Counted from the stretch's first letter, positions 16,382-25,298 are shown. The stretch is 64,000 nucleotides of DNA from an uncultured Opitutia bacterium (GCA_903902745.1 CAIUWA010000012.1:24926-88925), one strand, 5' to 3'. Program-made: numbers and translations. The notes: a model not told the origin generated them from the letters alone.

Positions 16382-17323
16382 TCAGCGGGCCGGCGCGTCG
16401 AAGATCGCCTCGGGCAGGTAGGCGGAGATGGTCGAGACGGGGGCGTTGACCAGCTGACTGATCTTCAGGTCGAGCACGACGCTGCAGAGGATGAGCGCGC
16501 GTTCGCGCGTCAGGCCGAGGCGCTGCTGGAGGTACGCCATCGCCCGGCGCACCGCAGCGCGGCTGGCCTCGCGCAGGTCCTCGTGCGACTCGATGAAGAC
16601 GTGGAACGGCTTCGTGAGATACCGCGGCGGCAACAGCGTGGGCAGCGCGAGCACGTAGGGCGCCGCGAGCGGATGTTTCTTGCGCAGGTGGACGCGGAAA
16701 GTGGCGGTCATCGGCGCCTCCATGCCGTTGATGCAGACCTCGCCATCGCCCTGCGCGGCGTGGGCGTCGCCCGCACACAGGCCCGCGCCCGGCGTGAACA
16801 CCGGCAGCATCAATCGCGCCCCCGCGCCAAGGTGGCGGACATCCATGTTGCCGCCGAACGGCCCGGGCGCGCGCGTGCGAAACTCTCCGGACTCGGCGCG
16901 CTGCACGCCGATGATCCCGCAGAACGGATGGAGATCGAGCGTGACGCCCGGCATGCTGCGCGTCTGCGTGGCGTCGAGTTTCCAGATGTGCAGGTCGGGC
17001 GCGGTGAACTCGTCGCCCAGCAGGCCGAGGCCCGGGATGATGCTCGTCCACGCCCAGCCCTCGTGGCGGTAGTCGAGGATCTCGATGTCGAGCGCGTCAC
17101 CCGGCTCGGCGCCGTCGACCGCGACCGGCCCGGTCAGTGCATGCACGCGCAACTTGTCGAAGGCGGCGAATGCCGGGATCGTCATGCCCGGATGCACCTG
17201 GCCGTCGCTGGAATCCTTCATCACGAGCGAGACGGTGTCGCCCGGGGCAATCGTGAGCACGGGCGGATAATCGCGGTTCCAGCGGTTGCACGTATGCGTG
17301 CGATCAACGGTGTGGTGGGCCAT
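16382..17323 (-). CDS. Acetamidase/formamidase family hydrolase
   Basis: A 313-residue protein typical of FmdA/AmdA enzymes, which release ammonia from formamide, acetamide or related short amides. Visible hallmarks are the early TIAPGDTV segment, DGQVHPGM, the EPGDALDIEIL strand, the HPFCGIIGVQ loop, the GGNMDVRHL block, the GDAHAAQGDGEVCINGMEAPM block and the closing SQLVNAP. The length is normal. It lies 6 bases from the preceding amidohydrolase and 2 bases from the Rid gene. In this setting it could remove formamide produced when a formylamino group or heterocycle is broken down, which is inference. Confidence 0.92.
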   Translation of the reverse strand: MAHHTVDRTHTCNRWNRDYPPVLTIAPGDTVSLVMKDSSDGQVHPGMTIPAFAAFDKLRVHALTGPVAVDGAEPGDALDIEILDYRHEGWAWTSIIPGLGLLGDEFTAPDLHIWKLDATQTRSMPGVTLDLHPFCGIIGVQRAESGEFRTRAPGPFGGNMDVRHLGAGARLMLPVFTPGAGLCAGDAHAAQGDGEVCINGMEAPMTATFRVHLRKKHPLAAPYVLALPTLLPPRYLTKPFHVFIESHEDLREASRAAVRRAMAYLQQRLGLTRERALILCSVVLDLKISQLVNAPVSTISAYLPEAIFDAPAR

Positions 17324-17329
17324 GGTTCG

Positions 17330-18571
17330 TTAGAACGAACTGCCCGGACTGAACCCCGGTGCGCGCCAGAGTTCGCGACCGAGCCGATAGGTGGCGAGCA
17401 CATCCCCGGGGGTCACGCGCGTGAGGATCGACGCGGGGATATGGCGCGTCGCGCGCAGGTGCGGCTGGTGAAAGTCGAGCACCACAAACGTGGCGGGCAG
17501 GCCGCGCTCGAGGTTTCCGTGGTGGTCGCCGCCGAGGACAGGACGGATGTTGCTCGTAGCCATGCGCAGGATCGTGAGTGGGTCGGGCCGCAGGGCGTCG
17601 CCAAACTGACTCTTCGCCAGCTTGTAGGTGAAATCGAGCTCGGCGAAGAGGTTCGGGCTGTTGAGCAGGCCGTTGTCGCTGCCCAGCAGCAGGTTCACCC
17701 CGGCGTCGAGCAGCGCGCTCACGGGCGGCAGCGGGAGGCCAAGGTTGGCGTTGGCCCGCGGGTTGAGGGCGGCGGTCTTGCCGGACTTGGCGAGCAGCGC
17801 GATCTCGGCGGCATTCGCGACGGTGAGGTGGACAATGAGATGCGGGTCGTAGAGCTCCAGCGCACGGATGAGGTCGCCCCGACCGGTGCGCGCCAGACTC
17901 ACGTCGCGATAGGCGGCGTTCTCGAGGCAATGGATGGCCCGCAGTTTTTTGCGAAGCGTGGTGATCTCGCGGATCTCGCGCCACGCGAAGTCCGTGAGGT
18001 CGTTCATCGTGCTCTCGCTGAAGCCGTCGGCCACCTTCAAGATCGCCTCCAGCTCGGCGCGGGCGGCCTGGGGCAGGAAGGTGTTGTTGGCGGCGAGTGC
18101 CTGGGCGTCGAACGGCACGCCGTCAAACTGGCCGAGGATGACCGAGTCGACCCCGGTCTCGCGCGCCGCGGCGCGCAGCAGCTCGGCGCCCGCAGGGCCC
18201 TGCTCGCGGAAATCGAGGTGGCAGACGGTGCCGGAGCGCGCCATGTAGCGCAGGTGCGCAATGACGTGCGGCAGGTGCTGCCCGCGCGAGAGCTTGGCCA
18301 GCTCGCGGTATTTGAAGCCGTGCGGGCGGAAAAAGCCCTGCTCCAGCGTGAGTCCCGTGGCCCCGTCGGGCAGGCACGAGTCGCCCATGTGCGTGTGGCT
18401 GTTGTAGAGGCCGGGAATGATGACGAACGCGCCCTGCGCCAGCTCGCGCGCCGGTTCGACGCGGTCGAGCGCGGTGATCGTGTCGTGGGACCACGCGAAC
18501 CGCGCGCAGCGCCAGGGCTCGAGCGCGGGCCCGATGAGGACAATGCAGTCGCGAAGTTCGCCGGCGCTCAT
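17330..18571 (-). CDS. Metal-dependent amidohydrolase (TRZ/ATZ-like deaminase family)
   Basis: A 413-residue member of the amidohydrolase superfamily. Metal ligands are visible as His59 and His61 in NSHTHMGD, a histidine near 214 or 248 (HCLEN, HLTVAN) and Asp299 in GSDNG. The LNPRANANLGLPLPPV block and the DAGVNLLLGSDNG block are those of chlorohydrolase or aminohydrolase-type enzymes that deaminate N-heterocycles. No cofactor or signal peptide is seen, so it is cytosolic. It is in the same operon as DUF2165 (6 bases upstream) and acetamidase (6 bases downstream). The substrate is unknown. Confidence 0.88.
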   Translation of the reverse strand: MSAGELRDCIVLIGPALEPWRCARFAWSHDTITALDRVEPARELAQGAFVIIPGLYNSHTHMGDSCLPDGATGLTLEQGFFRPHGFKYRELAKLSRGQHLPHVIAHLRYMARSGTVCHLDFREQGPAGAELLRAAARETGVDSVILGQFDGVPFDAQALAANNTFLPQAARAELEAILKVADGFSESTMNDLTDFAWREIREITTLRKKLRAIHCLENAAYRDVSLARTGRGDLIRALELYDPHLIVHLTVANAAEIALLAKSGKTAALNPRANANLGLPLPPVSALLDAGVNLLLGSDNGLLNSPNLFAELDFTYKLAKSQFGDALRPDPLTILRMATSNIRPVLGGDHHGNLERGLPATFVVLDFHQPHLRATRHIPASILTRVTPGDVLATYRLGRELWRAPGFSPGSSF

Positions 18572-18577
18572 GGCGGG

Positions 18578-19099
18578 TTACGCGGACAGCTCGTCGTCCC
18601 GCTGGTGCAGGAAGACGAGGATCAGGCCGAGGCAGGCGAACATGCGGAAGGCGGCGTCCTGGCCGTTCCACGATTTCGACTGCCACATGAGGAACCATTC
18701 GCCGCCGACGGTGATGAAGGCGGTGAACCACTGGAGCAGGCTGACGGTGAGACCGGCGGTGGCGAACGCCTTGGCGCGGTTGAAGGCCGCGGCGTCGGCT
18801 TGGCGCGCCGCCCAGAGCTTCCCCGCACCGACAAAACAAAGGGCACCCGCGGCGGCCTCCCAGGCGATGATCGACCAGTAGAAGGCATGGTGCAGCCAGT
18901 AGCTGTGGCTGCCCGCCACGGGATCGCGGAACGCGCGCCAGGCCTGCGCCTCGCCGGAGAAGAGCGTGTCCATGCCGAGGACATGCTGGACGAAGCCGTA
19001 GTTGGAAGGATAGTCGAAGACCGCGTTGTTAAGGACGACGATCAGCAGGAAAAAACCCACTGCGGCCACGAGGGCGATTTTGCAGAGACGGACAGCCAT
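18578..19099 (-). CDS. DUF2165 small integral membrane protein
   Basis: A 173-residue protein with four predicted TM helices. It has the DUF2165 signature: NNAVFDYPSNYGFVQHVLGMDT near the start, then WRAF, a FNRAKAFA loop and GGEWFLMWQSKSWNGQ before the last helix. The family has no assigned biochemical role. It heads the four-gene minus-strand run that ends in the Rid gene, just downstream of the inverted repeat at 19166-19281. The context suggests a transporter accessory role, but this is not shown. Confidence 0.85.
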   Translation of the reverse strand: MAVRLCKIALVAAVGFFLLIVVLNNAVFDYPSNYGFVQHVLGMDTLFSGEAQAWRAFRDPVAGSHSYWLHHAFYWSIIAWEAAAGALCFVGAGKLWAARQADAAAFNRAKAFATAGLTVSLLQWFTAFITVGGEWFLMWQSKSWNGQDAAFRMFACLGLILVFLHQRDDELSA

Positions 19100-19165
19100 G
19101 GCCGCTGAAATAGCAGGAACGGCGCCAGAAAAGAGAAGGAGATCAGCGCGCCAGGTTCCAAATAT

Positions 19166-19281
19166 GGTAGGGCGCGGACTCCGTTCCGCGCCGGGCTCAA
19201 GGACAGAGCCTATTCGATAGCGAATGGCTCCGTTTTGACTCCGGAGACATTCCCGGCGCGGAGCGGAGTCCGCGCCCTACC
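19166..19281. repeat. Extragenic inverted repeat (IR-D)
   Basis: Arms at 19166-19195 and 19252-19281 match at 29 of 30 positions and contain GGTAGGGCGCGGACTCCG. The spacer is 56 bases and contains its own short hairpin (ACAGAGCC, GGCTCCGTTT). It fills the gap between the DUF2165 and CodA-like genes. Confidence 0.88.
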
Positions 19282-19283
19282 AA

Positions 19284-20579
19284 TTAGCCCAGCTCGGCGT
19301 AATCCGGCACCGGCGGTGCGTGCAGCTCCTCGTCGTCGACGCAGCGGCGCGAGGCCAGCGAACGGCTCAGCAGTTCGCTGAACGATTGGGCAGCAAACAC
19401 GACGAGGTGAGCCGGCGCGCCGGGCGCGACCCGGCCCGATTCCGGACGGCCGACCAGTTCCGCCGCCATGCGCGTGACAACGCTCACCGACTCCGCCAGT
19501 CGCGAGTCGAGATGGGCCAGACGCAGGCTTTGGTTGTAGACCTCGATCATATCGAGATCTCCGTAGGCGCAGAACGCATCGCGCACGTTGTCACTCGCGC
19601 AGGCCACGGGCACGCCCGCGTCGAGGAGATCCTGGATCAGCGTGAGCCCGCGCCAGAAGGGCGTGCGCGGAAATTCCGCGCCGCGCCGGCCCTGGAGATA
19701 GAGGTTGCACAGCGGCAGCGAGATCACGCCGATGCGCGCCTCCTTGACGAGGGCGATGGTCGAGCGCTGCCGCTCGGGGGCCTGCACGGTCAGGCTGCAG
19801 CAGTGGCCGCAGACGACGGGAAACGGAAAGGCGTTCCGCAGCACGCCTTCCGCGACGGCGCGCAGGACCTCGGCGGCTGGGTTGCCGTTCTCGTCCACGT
19901 GCAGGTCGATGCCCGTGCCGCGATCGCGCGCGATCGCCAACAAGCGGTCGATCTGCCGGGGCAGCTCCGGCGACATCTGCAAGAATCCCCCCAGGGCGCT
20001 CGCGCCATAACCCAGGGCGAGGTCGGCGATTTTCTCCCCGCCGGCACCCGTGTAGCTGTCGCCGCCGCAGAGCGGCACGGTCTGGAGCTCGATGCGGCCG
20101 CGCCATTCCGCGCGCAGCTCCGCCATCACGGCATGGCTCGTCTCGCCGTGCGGCAGCCAGGTGTCGACATGGGTGCGCACGATCCGCGTGCCATGGGCCC
20201 ACGCACAGCGGAGCGCAAAGCCGGCGCGCCGGCGGAGGTCGTCCGCCGTCCAGTTGACCTTGTCACGGCCGAGCGTTTCCAGCGCATCCTGAAAGGTGCC
20301 GGAGCGGTTGGGTGCGCGGGTCCAGGTGTGCGCCTTGTCGAGATGGGTGTGCGCATCGACGAAGGCGGGAAACACCAGCGCGCCCCCGAGATCCAAGACA
20401 CGGCCGGTCGCGGACGCGGCCGGGGGACGGGAGTCAGGCGACAGGGTGACGGCGACCAGGCGATTGCCCTCGATGGCGAGGTCGCAAAGTAGCGCCGGGT
20501 CCAGCGGATCGAACGAGGTGGCGGCCAATGCGGGCGGCAGCAGCGCAACCGGCACGCGGGCACGGCGGAGGAGAAGCAT
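19284..20579 (-). CDS. Cytosine deaminase-like amidohydrolase
   Basis: A 431-residue amidohydrolase of the CodA group. Ligands in order are His77 and His79 (VDAHTHLDK), His227 and Glu230 (LHVDE), His259 (GHCCSL) and Asp330 (ASDNVRDAF). The HCDE-like and GHCCSL motifs are those of enzymes that deaminate or hydrolyse pyrimidine-like rings. It is clearly distinct from the closer CodA relative at 36067. The N-terminus is slightly extended. It is transcribed with DUF3891 (53 bases upstream). An exact substrate cannot be named. Confidence 0.85.
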   Translation of the reverse strand: MLLLRRARVPVALLPPALAATSFDPLDPALLCDLAIEGNRLVAVTLSPDSRPPAASATGRVLDLGGALVFPAFVDAHTHLDKAHTWTRAPNRSGTFQDALETLGRDKVNWTADDLRRRAGFALRCAWAHGTRIVRTHVDTWLPHGETSHAVMAELRAEWRGRIELQTVPLCGGDSYTGAGGEKIADLALGYGASALGGFLQMSPELPRQIDRLLAIARDRGTGIDLHVDENGNPAAEVLRAVAEGVLRNAFPFPVVCGHCCSLTVQAPERQRSTIALVKEARIGVISLPLCNLYLQGRRGAEFPRTPFWRGLTLIQDLLDAGVPVACASDNVRDAFCAYGDLDMIEVYNQSLRLAHLDSRLAESVSVVTRMAAELVGRPESGRVAPGAPAHLVVFAAQSFSELLSRSLASRRCVDDEELHAPPVPDYAELG

Positions 20580-20632
20580 GGAAGTTCAGGATGTAAGGTT
20601 TCGCCCCATGATGCGAGGCCGGAGGAACGGCT

Positions 20633-21448
20633 TCATCGCACCAGGCACAAGGCCAGACTTTCAGGAGCCACCGCGGCATAGGCCGCGCGGAATTGCTCCT
20701 CGCTGGCGAAGATCCCGCCGCGCACACAGCGGCAGGGCACCGTCAGCCGCAATTCGTCGGCATCAAACGGATAGGGCGAGATCCGGTAGGTGTCGCCGCC
20801 GAGCGGGGTGCACTGCAGGGTCGTGAGCGTGCCGTCGCGAAGCGGGTGCCGGTGGCGCAGGGGCCGGGGCTGCGGATAGCGCACGCAGGCGATGAGCGAA
20901 AGATTGTCGCAAACCTGGAGAAACTCGAAGGCGCGCTCCAAGCCCGCCGCCTCCACGTCGGCCGCGCGGCCCGTGGCGCGAACCTGCATGGCCAGCGCGG
21001 CCTGCCGGCGCCGCTGGCCGAGGAGAAATTCGCGCAACCGGACGAGATCGGGCTGGCTCACCCCGGCCAGGTTGGCCTGCTCGGTCAGCAGGTTAACCGT
21101 GTGCATAGAGATGAGGATGGCGGCGTAGGGATTGTCCGCCGCCACCGCCTCGGTCGCCCGGCCGCGCACCGCGAGATAATCGGCGAGGTCAATCTCCTCA
21201 AAGGCACTGTAGGTCCCGACCAGTTCATGCGAAAACGCGCTCGGCAGCCCCGCGCGCGTCAGGCACGGCCGGGCGTCGCGCTCTGCCCAGGCGTCGTCGT
21301 GCCGGGTCACCGCCACGAGAATGTCGCCCCGCGGCTCGGGCGGCGCGAAGTCGGCGTTGCCCCAGTGCCGGGCGAATTCCCCGGCCAGCCGGGCGTGGTC
21401 CGGATGCTCCACCAGCCTCCAACCGCCGGCTTCCTTGATGCGAATCAT
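20633..21448 (-). CDS. DUF3891 family protein
   Basis: A 271-residue soluble protein that opens with a WRLVEHPDHARLAGEFARHWG segment and has a TRHDDAWAERD block, a conserved helical region around NPYAAILISMHTVNLL, and a QVCDNLSL segment. These are the His/Asp-rich positions conserved in DUF3891, a family that resembles a metal-dependent helical fold. It has no established function. It lies between the creatininase and the CodA-like amidohydrolase on the same strand. Confidence 0.82.
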   Translation of the reverse strand: MIRIKEAGGWRLVEHPDHARLAGEFARHWGNADFAPPEPRGDILVAVTRHDDAWAERDARPCLTRAGLPSAFSHELVGTYSAFEEIDLADYLAVRGRATEAVAADNPYAAILISMHTVNLLTEQANLAGVSQPDLVRLREFLLGQRRRQAALAMQVRATGRAADVEAAGLERAFEFLQVCDNLSLIACVRYPQPRPLRHRHPLRDGTLTTLQCTPLGGDTYRISPYPFDADELRLTVPCRCVRGGIFASEEQFRAAYAAVAPESLALCLVR

Positions 21449-21521
21449 GCAGGCGCGGGAGCAGGGTCAGTGCCAGCGACCGCCGGACTGGGGCAGAGCC
21501 CTCAGCCGGATTGATCTTTCT

Positions 21522-21600
21522 CATTCTAGTAAACGTTCCTCGTTCTCGGTTTTGGCCAGGATGAAAGACCGGGGCGAGAACGAGAAGGAGAACGATTTCG
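21522..21600. repeat. Extragenic inverted repeat (IR-E)
   Basis: Imperfect arms of GTTCTCG-type words: left about 21528-21548 and right about 21570-21594. It occupies the gap between the creatininase and DUF3891 genes. No U-run follows on either strand. Confidence 0.6.
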
Positions 21601-21622
21601 GGTGCTGGGATTCTCTGACCCC

Positions 21623-22435
21623 TTACTCCAATCCAGCCGCATGCCGGCCCTCGCGCGCGAGCTCGGCGATGGCAGCCGCGTAGAGGCCGGCACCGTGATC
21701 GAGCCATTGGGCACCCAGTTCGGGTGTGGCCGCGAGGGCATCGCCCATGACGCCGGATTTCGAGAGATCGGCCGTCACCCAAGCCATGGTCACCGGCGCC
21801 CGCTCGGGCCTCAACTCACCGGGATCCCCCACCCGGCCGCAATATTCGCAGACGGCATCGGCCATTTTCACATATTGCGGCGCCGCGGCCAGCAGCCACG
21901 CGGTCTCGGCGGTGTTGGCGTGGAAGCCAAAGGCCTTCTCCTGGTCCGAAAGGCCCAGCTCGAACATAGGCGCGAGCTGGCTGCAGCGCAGGCCGAACTG
22001 CGCCCGGATTTCCCGCAGGGTGTAGCCGATCACCGCCGTGTTGCCACCGTGGGTGTTGAGCACGGCGATCTGGCGGAAGCCCCAGGCGTGCACCTGGCGC
22101 GCGATCGTGAGCAGCAGCGCCCGCAGCGTGTCCTTGGAAATGAACAGCGTGCCGGGAAACCCCGTGTGCTCGTTGCTCTTGCCGATGGTGATCGGCGGGG
22201 CGACATAGCACGAGGCGGCCGGCGGCAGCAGCGGCAGTGTCCGTGAGAGCCAGACCTGGCCCATGAACGCATCCACGGCCACGGGCAGGTGCGGGCCGTG
22301 CTGCTCGATGGCCCCGGTGGTGATGATGACCGGCGCCCACGCCTTGTCGGGCAGCGCCGCGATCTGCCGCGGCGTCATCGCCGGCAGATAGCGGTCGCGG
22401 TAAGCGGGGAAGATCCCGGGAGGAGAGGCACTCAT
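21623..22435 (-). CDS. Creatininase family amidohydrolase
   Basis: A 270-residue enzyme with the complete creatininase metal site: Glu44 and His46 in GAIEQHGPHLP, Asp55, His129 in NTHGGN, and His172 with Glu177 in FHANTAET. The family includes creatinine amidohydrolase and ArfB-type formamide hydrolases that deformylate formylaminopyrimidines. Given the TPP riboswitch and thiamine-type transporter nearby, a formylamino-pyrimidine deformylase is a reasonable guess. Its ATG overlaps the stop of the degenerate creatininase gene by 4 bases (ATGA), so the two are translationally coupled. Confidence 0.9.
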   Translation of the reverse strand: MSASPPGIFPAYRDRYLPAMTPRQIAALPDKAWAPVIITTGAIEQHGPHLPVAVDAFMGQVWLSRTLPLLPPAASCYVAPPITIGKSNEHTGFPGTLFISKDTLRALLLTIARQVHAWGFRQIAVLNTHGGNTAVIGYTLREIRAQFGLRCSQLAPMFELGLSDQEKAFGFHANTAETAWLLAAAPQYVKMADAVCEYCGRVGDPGELRPERAPVTMAWVTADLSKSGVMGDALAATPELGAQWLDHGAGLYAAAIAELAREGRHAAGLE

Positions 22436-23199
22436 GGCTGGGCGATGGGGATTTTCCCGCCGTGGGCCAGCGGCGGGCGGGCGTGGATCTCAGCCAGGAG
22501 CGAGCCGAGGTGCTTCGCGACTGACGCCAAGGTGGCCGCGCCGGCGACGGCGGCGGCCTCGAGCGACAGCGCCGGCTCCATGAGCGGCCGGACCGTCTCA
22601 TCGCCCGGGCCGGCAACTGGCGGAGGGACGGCGGCAGGGGATGGATCGGGGACGCGTCCCGTCAGTGCGGTGATCAAGGTCTGGACCTTCCGGCGGTCCT
22701 TGCTCCGGACGGGATGAAGATCCAGTCCGAGGCCGCTGAGACTGACGCGGAAAATCTGCAGGCCGTGGGCAATGCGCAAGTCGCGAGCCGCGGCGCCGAT
22801 CAGTTCCTCGTTCCACGGGCTCGCATTATAGAACACCAGCTTGCGAAAGCCGACAGCGGCAATGGAGGCGGCCACCTCCGCAATCAGCGCATGGGCGACG
22901 GGGGGATCCACCGCAAATGCGCAGCCCGGATCGGGCCCAAGAACAAAGCGCAGCGGCGGCACCACCAGCAGAGGCAGACCCGCGGGACGCTGCTGCGAGG
23001 CCGCGCGAAGCACATGCATCAGCACGGTCTCCTCGGCATCCAGCGCATGGCCCAGGCCCCAGTCCGCCGTGCCGGCGAGGGGCAGGACGACGACGGTACC
23101 GGCGGGATCGGGCCAGCTGGAAAATTCCGGCCAGCGGTGCCACGGCCAGAACGTGGCGTCGTCGGCGACGCAGAGCGGAGTGAGGGCGGGCGGGCTCAT
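22432..23199 (-). CDS. Degenerate creatininase-like protein (putative pseudoenzyme partner)
   Basis: A 255-residue protein that follows the creatininase fold (VVVLPLAGTADWGLGHALD, then LVVPPLRFVLG and FRKLVFYNASPWNEE) but has lost the metal ligands. The EQHG position reads ADWG, the first Asp is shifted to Glu, NTHGGN reads NASPWN, and the HAxxxET box is missing. The start ATG at 23199 is preferred over an upstream one because it overlaps the Rid stop in an ATGA arrangement. It overlaps the catalytic creatininase in the same way. An inactive partner that forms a hetero-oligomer is the simplest reading. Confidence 0.65.
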   Translation of the reverse strand: MSPPALTPLCVADDATFWPWHRWPEFSSWPDPAGTVVVLPLAGTADWGLGHALDAEETVLMHVLRAASQQRPAGLPLLVVPPLRFVLGPDPGCAFAVDPPVAHALIAEVAASIAAVGFRKLVFYNASPWNEELIGAAARDLRIAHGLQIFRVSLSGLGLDLHPVRSKDRRKVQTLITALTGRVPDPSPAAVPPPVAGPGDETVRPLMEPALSLEAAAVAGAATLASVAKHLGSLLAEIHARPPLAHGGKIPIAQP

Positions 23200-23591
23200 T
23201 TGACGGCGGTGACCTCGATCTCCACGCAACAGCCCGTGCGGGCCAGGCCCTTCACCTCGATGAGCGTGCTCGCGGCCAGCGCGGTGCCGAGGTAGCGGTT
23301 GCGCACCGCGGAAAACTTCGGGAAATCATCCATGTTGGTGAGATAAGTCTGCGCCCGCACGACGTGGTCAAAGGTCATGCCGGCCGCCGCGAGGATTTCC
23401 CCCGTCAGCTTGAACACATATTCCGTCTGCACCGTGGCGTCGCCCGGGGCGACGACCTGGCCGGCGGGATCCACCGCCAGCTGGCCGGTGGCGAACAGCA
23501 GCTGGCTGCCACCCAGATCCAGCAGGACGCCGGGGCTGTAGGTGCCACGCGGCGCGGCGAAACCCGGGGGATGGACGAGAGTTTTTTTCAT
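23196..23591 (-). CDS. RidA family protein
   Basis: A 131-residue protein with the standard RidA layout: GTYSPGVLLDLGGSQLLFATGQ, the VQTEYVFKLTGEILAAAGMTFDHVVRAQTYLTNMDDF block, and a closing VEIEVTAVK strand. The ATG at 23591 gives the usual length. In RidA the catalytic arginine lies just before the closing VEIE strand; here the position reads ARTGCCVEIE. It heads the minus-strand run, divergent from the FAD oxidoreductase gene 135 bases away. An imine-clearing role alongside that oxidase is inferred. Confidence 0.88.
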   Translation of the reverse strand: MKKTLVHPPGFAAPRGTYSPGVLLDLGGSQLLFATGQLAVDPAGQVVAPGDATVQTEYVFKLTGEILAAAGMTFDHVVRAQTYLTNMDDFPKFSAVRNRYLGTALAASTLIEVKGLARTGCCVEIEVTAVK

Positions 23592-23726
23592 GCGCGGGAC
23601 ACCAGGGAAAGACTCGAAGGGGCTGGAGGCACCAGCCGAAGTTAGCAGAAACGAAGCCAGTTGCGCGGGATCGCGGACCGCGGGGAGCCGGGAAGCCCGT
23701 GGCAAGTTTCCTGCTGAGCTGAAGTC

Positions 23727-25139
23727 ATGACCACCGTGACGGCTGAGCTCCGGTCGCAGTTGCGCGACCTGCTCGGACAGGAAAACCTTGTCGAAGGCGG
23801 AGATACGCTCGAGACGCTCTCGAAGGACTTCTACTGGTATTCGCCCGTGCTGAAGCGTCAGCTCGATGACAAGCGCGCCGAGCTGATCGCGCGCCCCGCC
23901 GACCTGTCGGCCTTGCGGGCCGTCTTGGCCGCGTGCCATGCGGCCGGGGTGCCCGTCGTGCCGCGCGGTGCGGGCACCGGCAATTACGGCCAGTGCGTGC
24001 CCCTCTACGGCGGCGTGGTCGTGGACCTGTCGCGGCTCGACCGCATCCTCTCACTCGACGACGGGGTGGCCCGCGTGGAGGCCGGGGCGCGGATGGGCAC
24101 CATCGAGGCCGCCGCCCGCGCCCTCGGATGGGAGCTGCGCTGCATGCCGTCGACCTGGGTCAAGTGCACCATCGGTGGATTTTTCTGCGGTGGCTCGGGC
24201 GGTATCGGCTCGATCACCTGGGGCGGCATCAACGCCCCCGGCAACGTCAAGTCGGTCACGATCCTCACCTGCGAGGCCGAACCGCGCCTGATCAGGCTGG
24301 AGGAAGCCGAGGCGCTCAAGGCGCTGCACACCTACGGCACGACCGGCTTCATGGTCGAGATCGAGATGCGGCTCGCGCCCAAGGTGGACTACGACCAGCT
24401 CATTTTCAGCACGCCCGACTGGGACCGGCTGCTGGACTGGACCGATGCCACGGCGCGGCGCGGGGACTGGCGCAAGCGGCTCGTCACGCAGTTCGAGTGG
24501 CCGACCCCCTCGTTTTTCAAGCCGTTGAAAAAATATTTCCGCAACGGCGAGCACGTGAGCTTCCTGCTCCTCGACCGCGCGCGGACGGACGAGGTGGTGC
24601 GCCTCGCCGAGGCCACGGGCCTGGCCTGCGTCTTCCGGCAGCCGCTCTCCGATCCGCCCAAGCCGCCGTTCATCACCGACTACACCTGGAACCACACCAC
24701 CCTCTGGGCCATGAACGCCGACCCGGCCTACACCTACCTGCAGTCCGGCTTCGGGCGGAATTTCCGCGAGCAGTTCGCCGAGCTGCGGCGGCGGTTTCCC
24801 GGGGAAATCCTGTTCCACCTCGAGTGGACCGCCGGCAACGCCAAGATGATGCGCGGCAACGCCGTCGCGCAAAACCCGGACTCCGTCGTGGTCGGAGGCA
24901 TTCCCCTCGTGTATTTCAAGTCCGAGGCGAGGCTCAACGAAATCCTCCGGGCCTGCGACGAGCTCGGCGTTTTCATCGCCAACCCGCACACTTTTTATCT
25001 GGAGGAGGGAGGGCGGCATCCCAACATTGCCGACAAGCGCACCTTCAAATCCGAGGTTGATCCGCGCGGCCTGCTTAATCCCGGCAAGATGAAAACCTAC
25101 GAGCACAACCCCTTCGCCCCCGCCGAGGTGAAGGCCTGA
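23727..25139 (+). CDS. FAD-binding oxidoreductase (VAO/GlcD type)
   Basis: A 470-residue flavoprotein of the FAD_binding_4 type. The pyrophosphate-binding segment VPRGAGTGNYGQ lies near 78-89, preceded by RPADLSALRAV and followed by the GGVVVDLSRLDRI and GARMGTIEAAAR blocks and the GGFFCGGSGGIGSITWG stretch. No signal peptide or covalent-flavin histidine motif is evident. Members oxidise alcohols, hydroxy acids or amines and pass electrons to varied acceptors. Its divergence from RidA and position at the head of an ABC transporter operon point to a first oxidative step on an imported substrate, but the substrate is unknown. Confidence 0.88.
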   Translation: MTTVTAELRSQLRDLLGQENLVEGGDTLETLSKDFYWYSPVLKRQLDDKRAELIARPADLSALRAVLAACHAAGVPVVPRGAGTGNYGQCVPLYGGVVVDLSRLDRILSLDDGVARVEAGARMGTIEAAARALGWELRCMPSTWVKCTIGGFFCGGSGGIGSITWGGINAPGNVKSVTILTCEAEPRLIRLEEAEALKALHTYGTTGFMVEIEMRLAPKVDYDQLIFSTPDWDRLLDWTDATARRGDWRKRLVTQFEWPTPSFFKPLKKYFRNGEHVSFLLLDRARTDEVVRLAEATGLACVFRQPLSDPPKPPFITDYTWNHTTLWAMNADPAYTYLQSGFGRNFREQFAELRRRFPGEILFHLEWTAGNAKMMRGNAVAQNPDSVVVGGIPLVYFKSEARLNEILRACDELGVFIANPHTFYLEEGGRHPNIADKRTFKSEVDPRGLLNPGKMKTYEHNPFAPAEVKA

Positions 25140-25157
25140 GCGGCGCACCGGCCCGGC

Positions 25158-25298
25158 ATGGCGAACAACGCAACCCTCTCGCCGGATCCGGCCGATGGCA
25201 GGCTGTTCCCGCCGGTTGTCACGGTGCGGCCGGCCACCTCGCTGGGTTTCGACGGTCCGGCCCGGCCTCCGGTGCCCAAACAGCGCGTGCTGCCATGA
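25158..25298 (+). CDS. Small ORF of 46 residues between oxidoreductase and ABC ATPase
   Basis: A Pro-rich reading frame (MANNATLSPDPADGRLFPPV onward) running from ATG 25158 to a TGA at 25296-25298 that overlaps the ATPase ATG at 25295 by 4 bases. It fills the gap exactly. The ATPase start has no visible ribosome-binding site of its own, so its translation may depend on this ORF. No homologue is recognised, and the composition (Pro, Val, Ala) is ordinary for GC-rich DNA. It could be a real small protein or only a coupling leader. Confidence 0.4.
   Translation: MANNATLSPDPADGRLFPPVVTVRPATSLGFDGPARPPVPKQRVLP

Noticed and set aside
16583..19108. Long plus-strand frame opposite the acetamidase, amidohydrolase and DUF2165 genes
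   Set aside because: Antisense shadow of three genes with clear family motifs.
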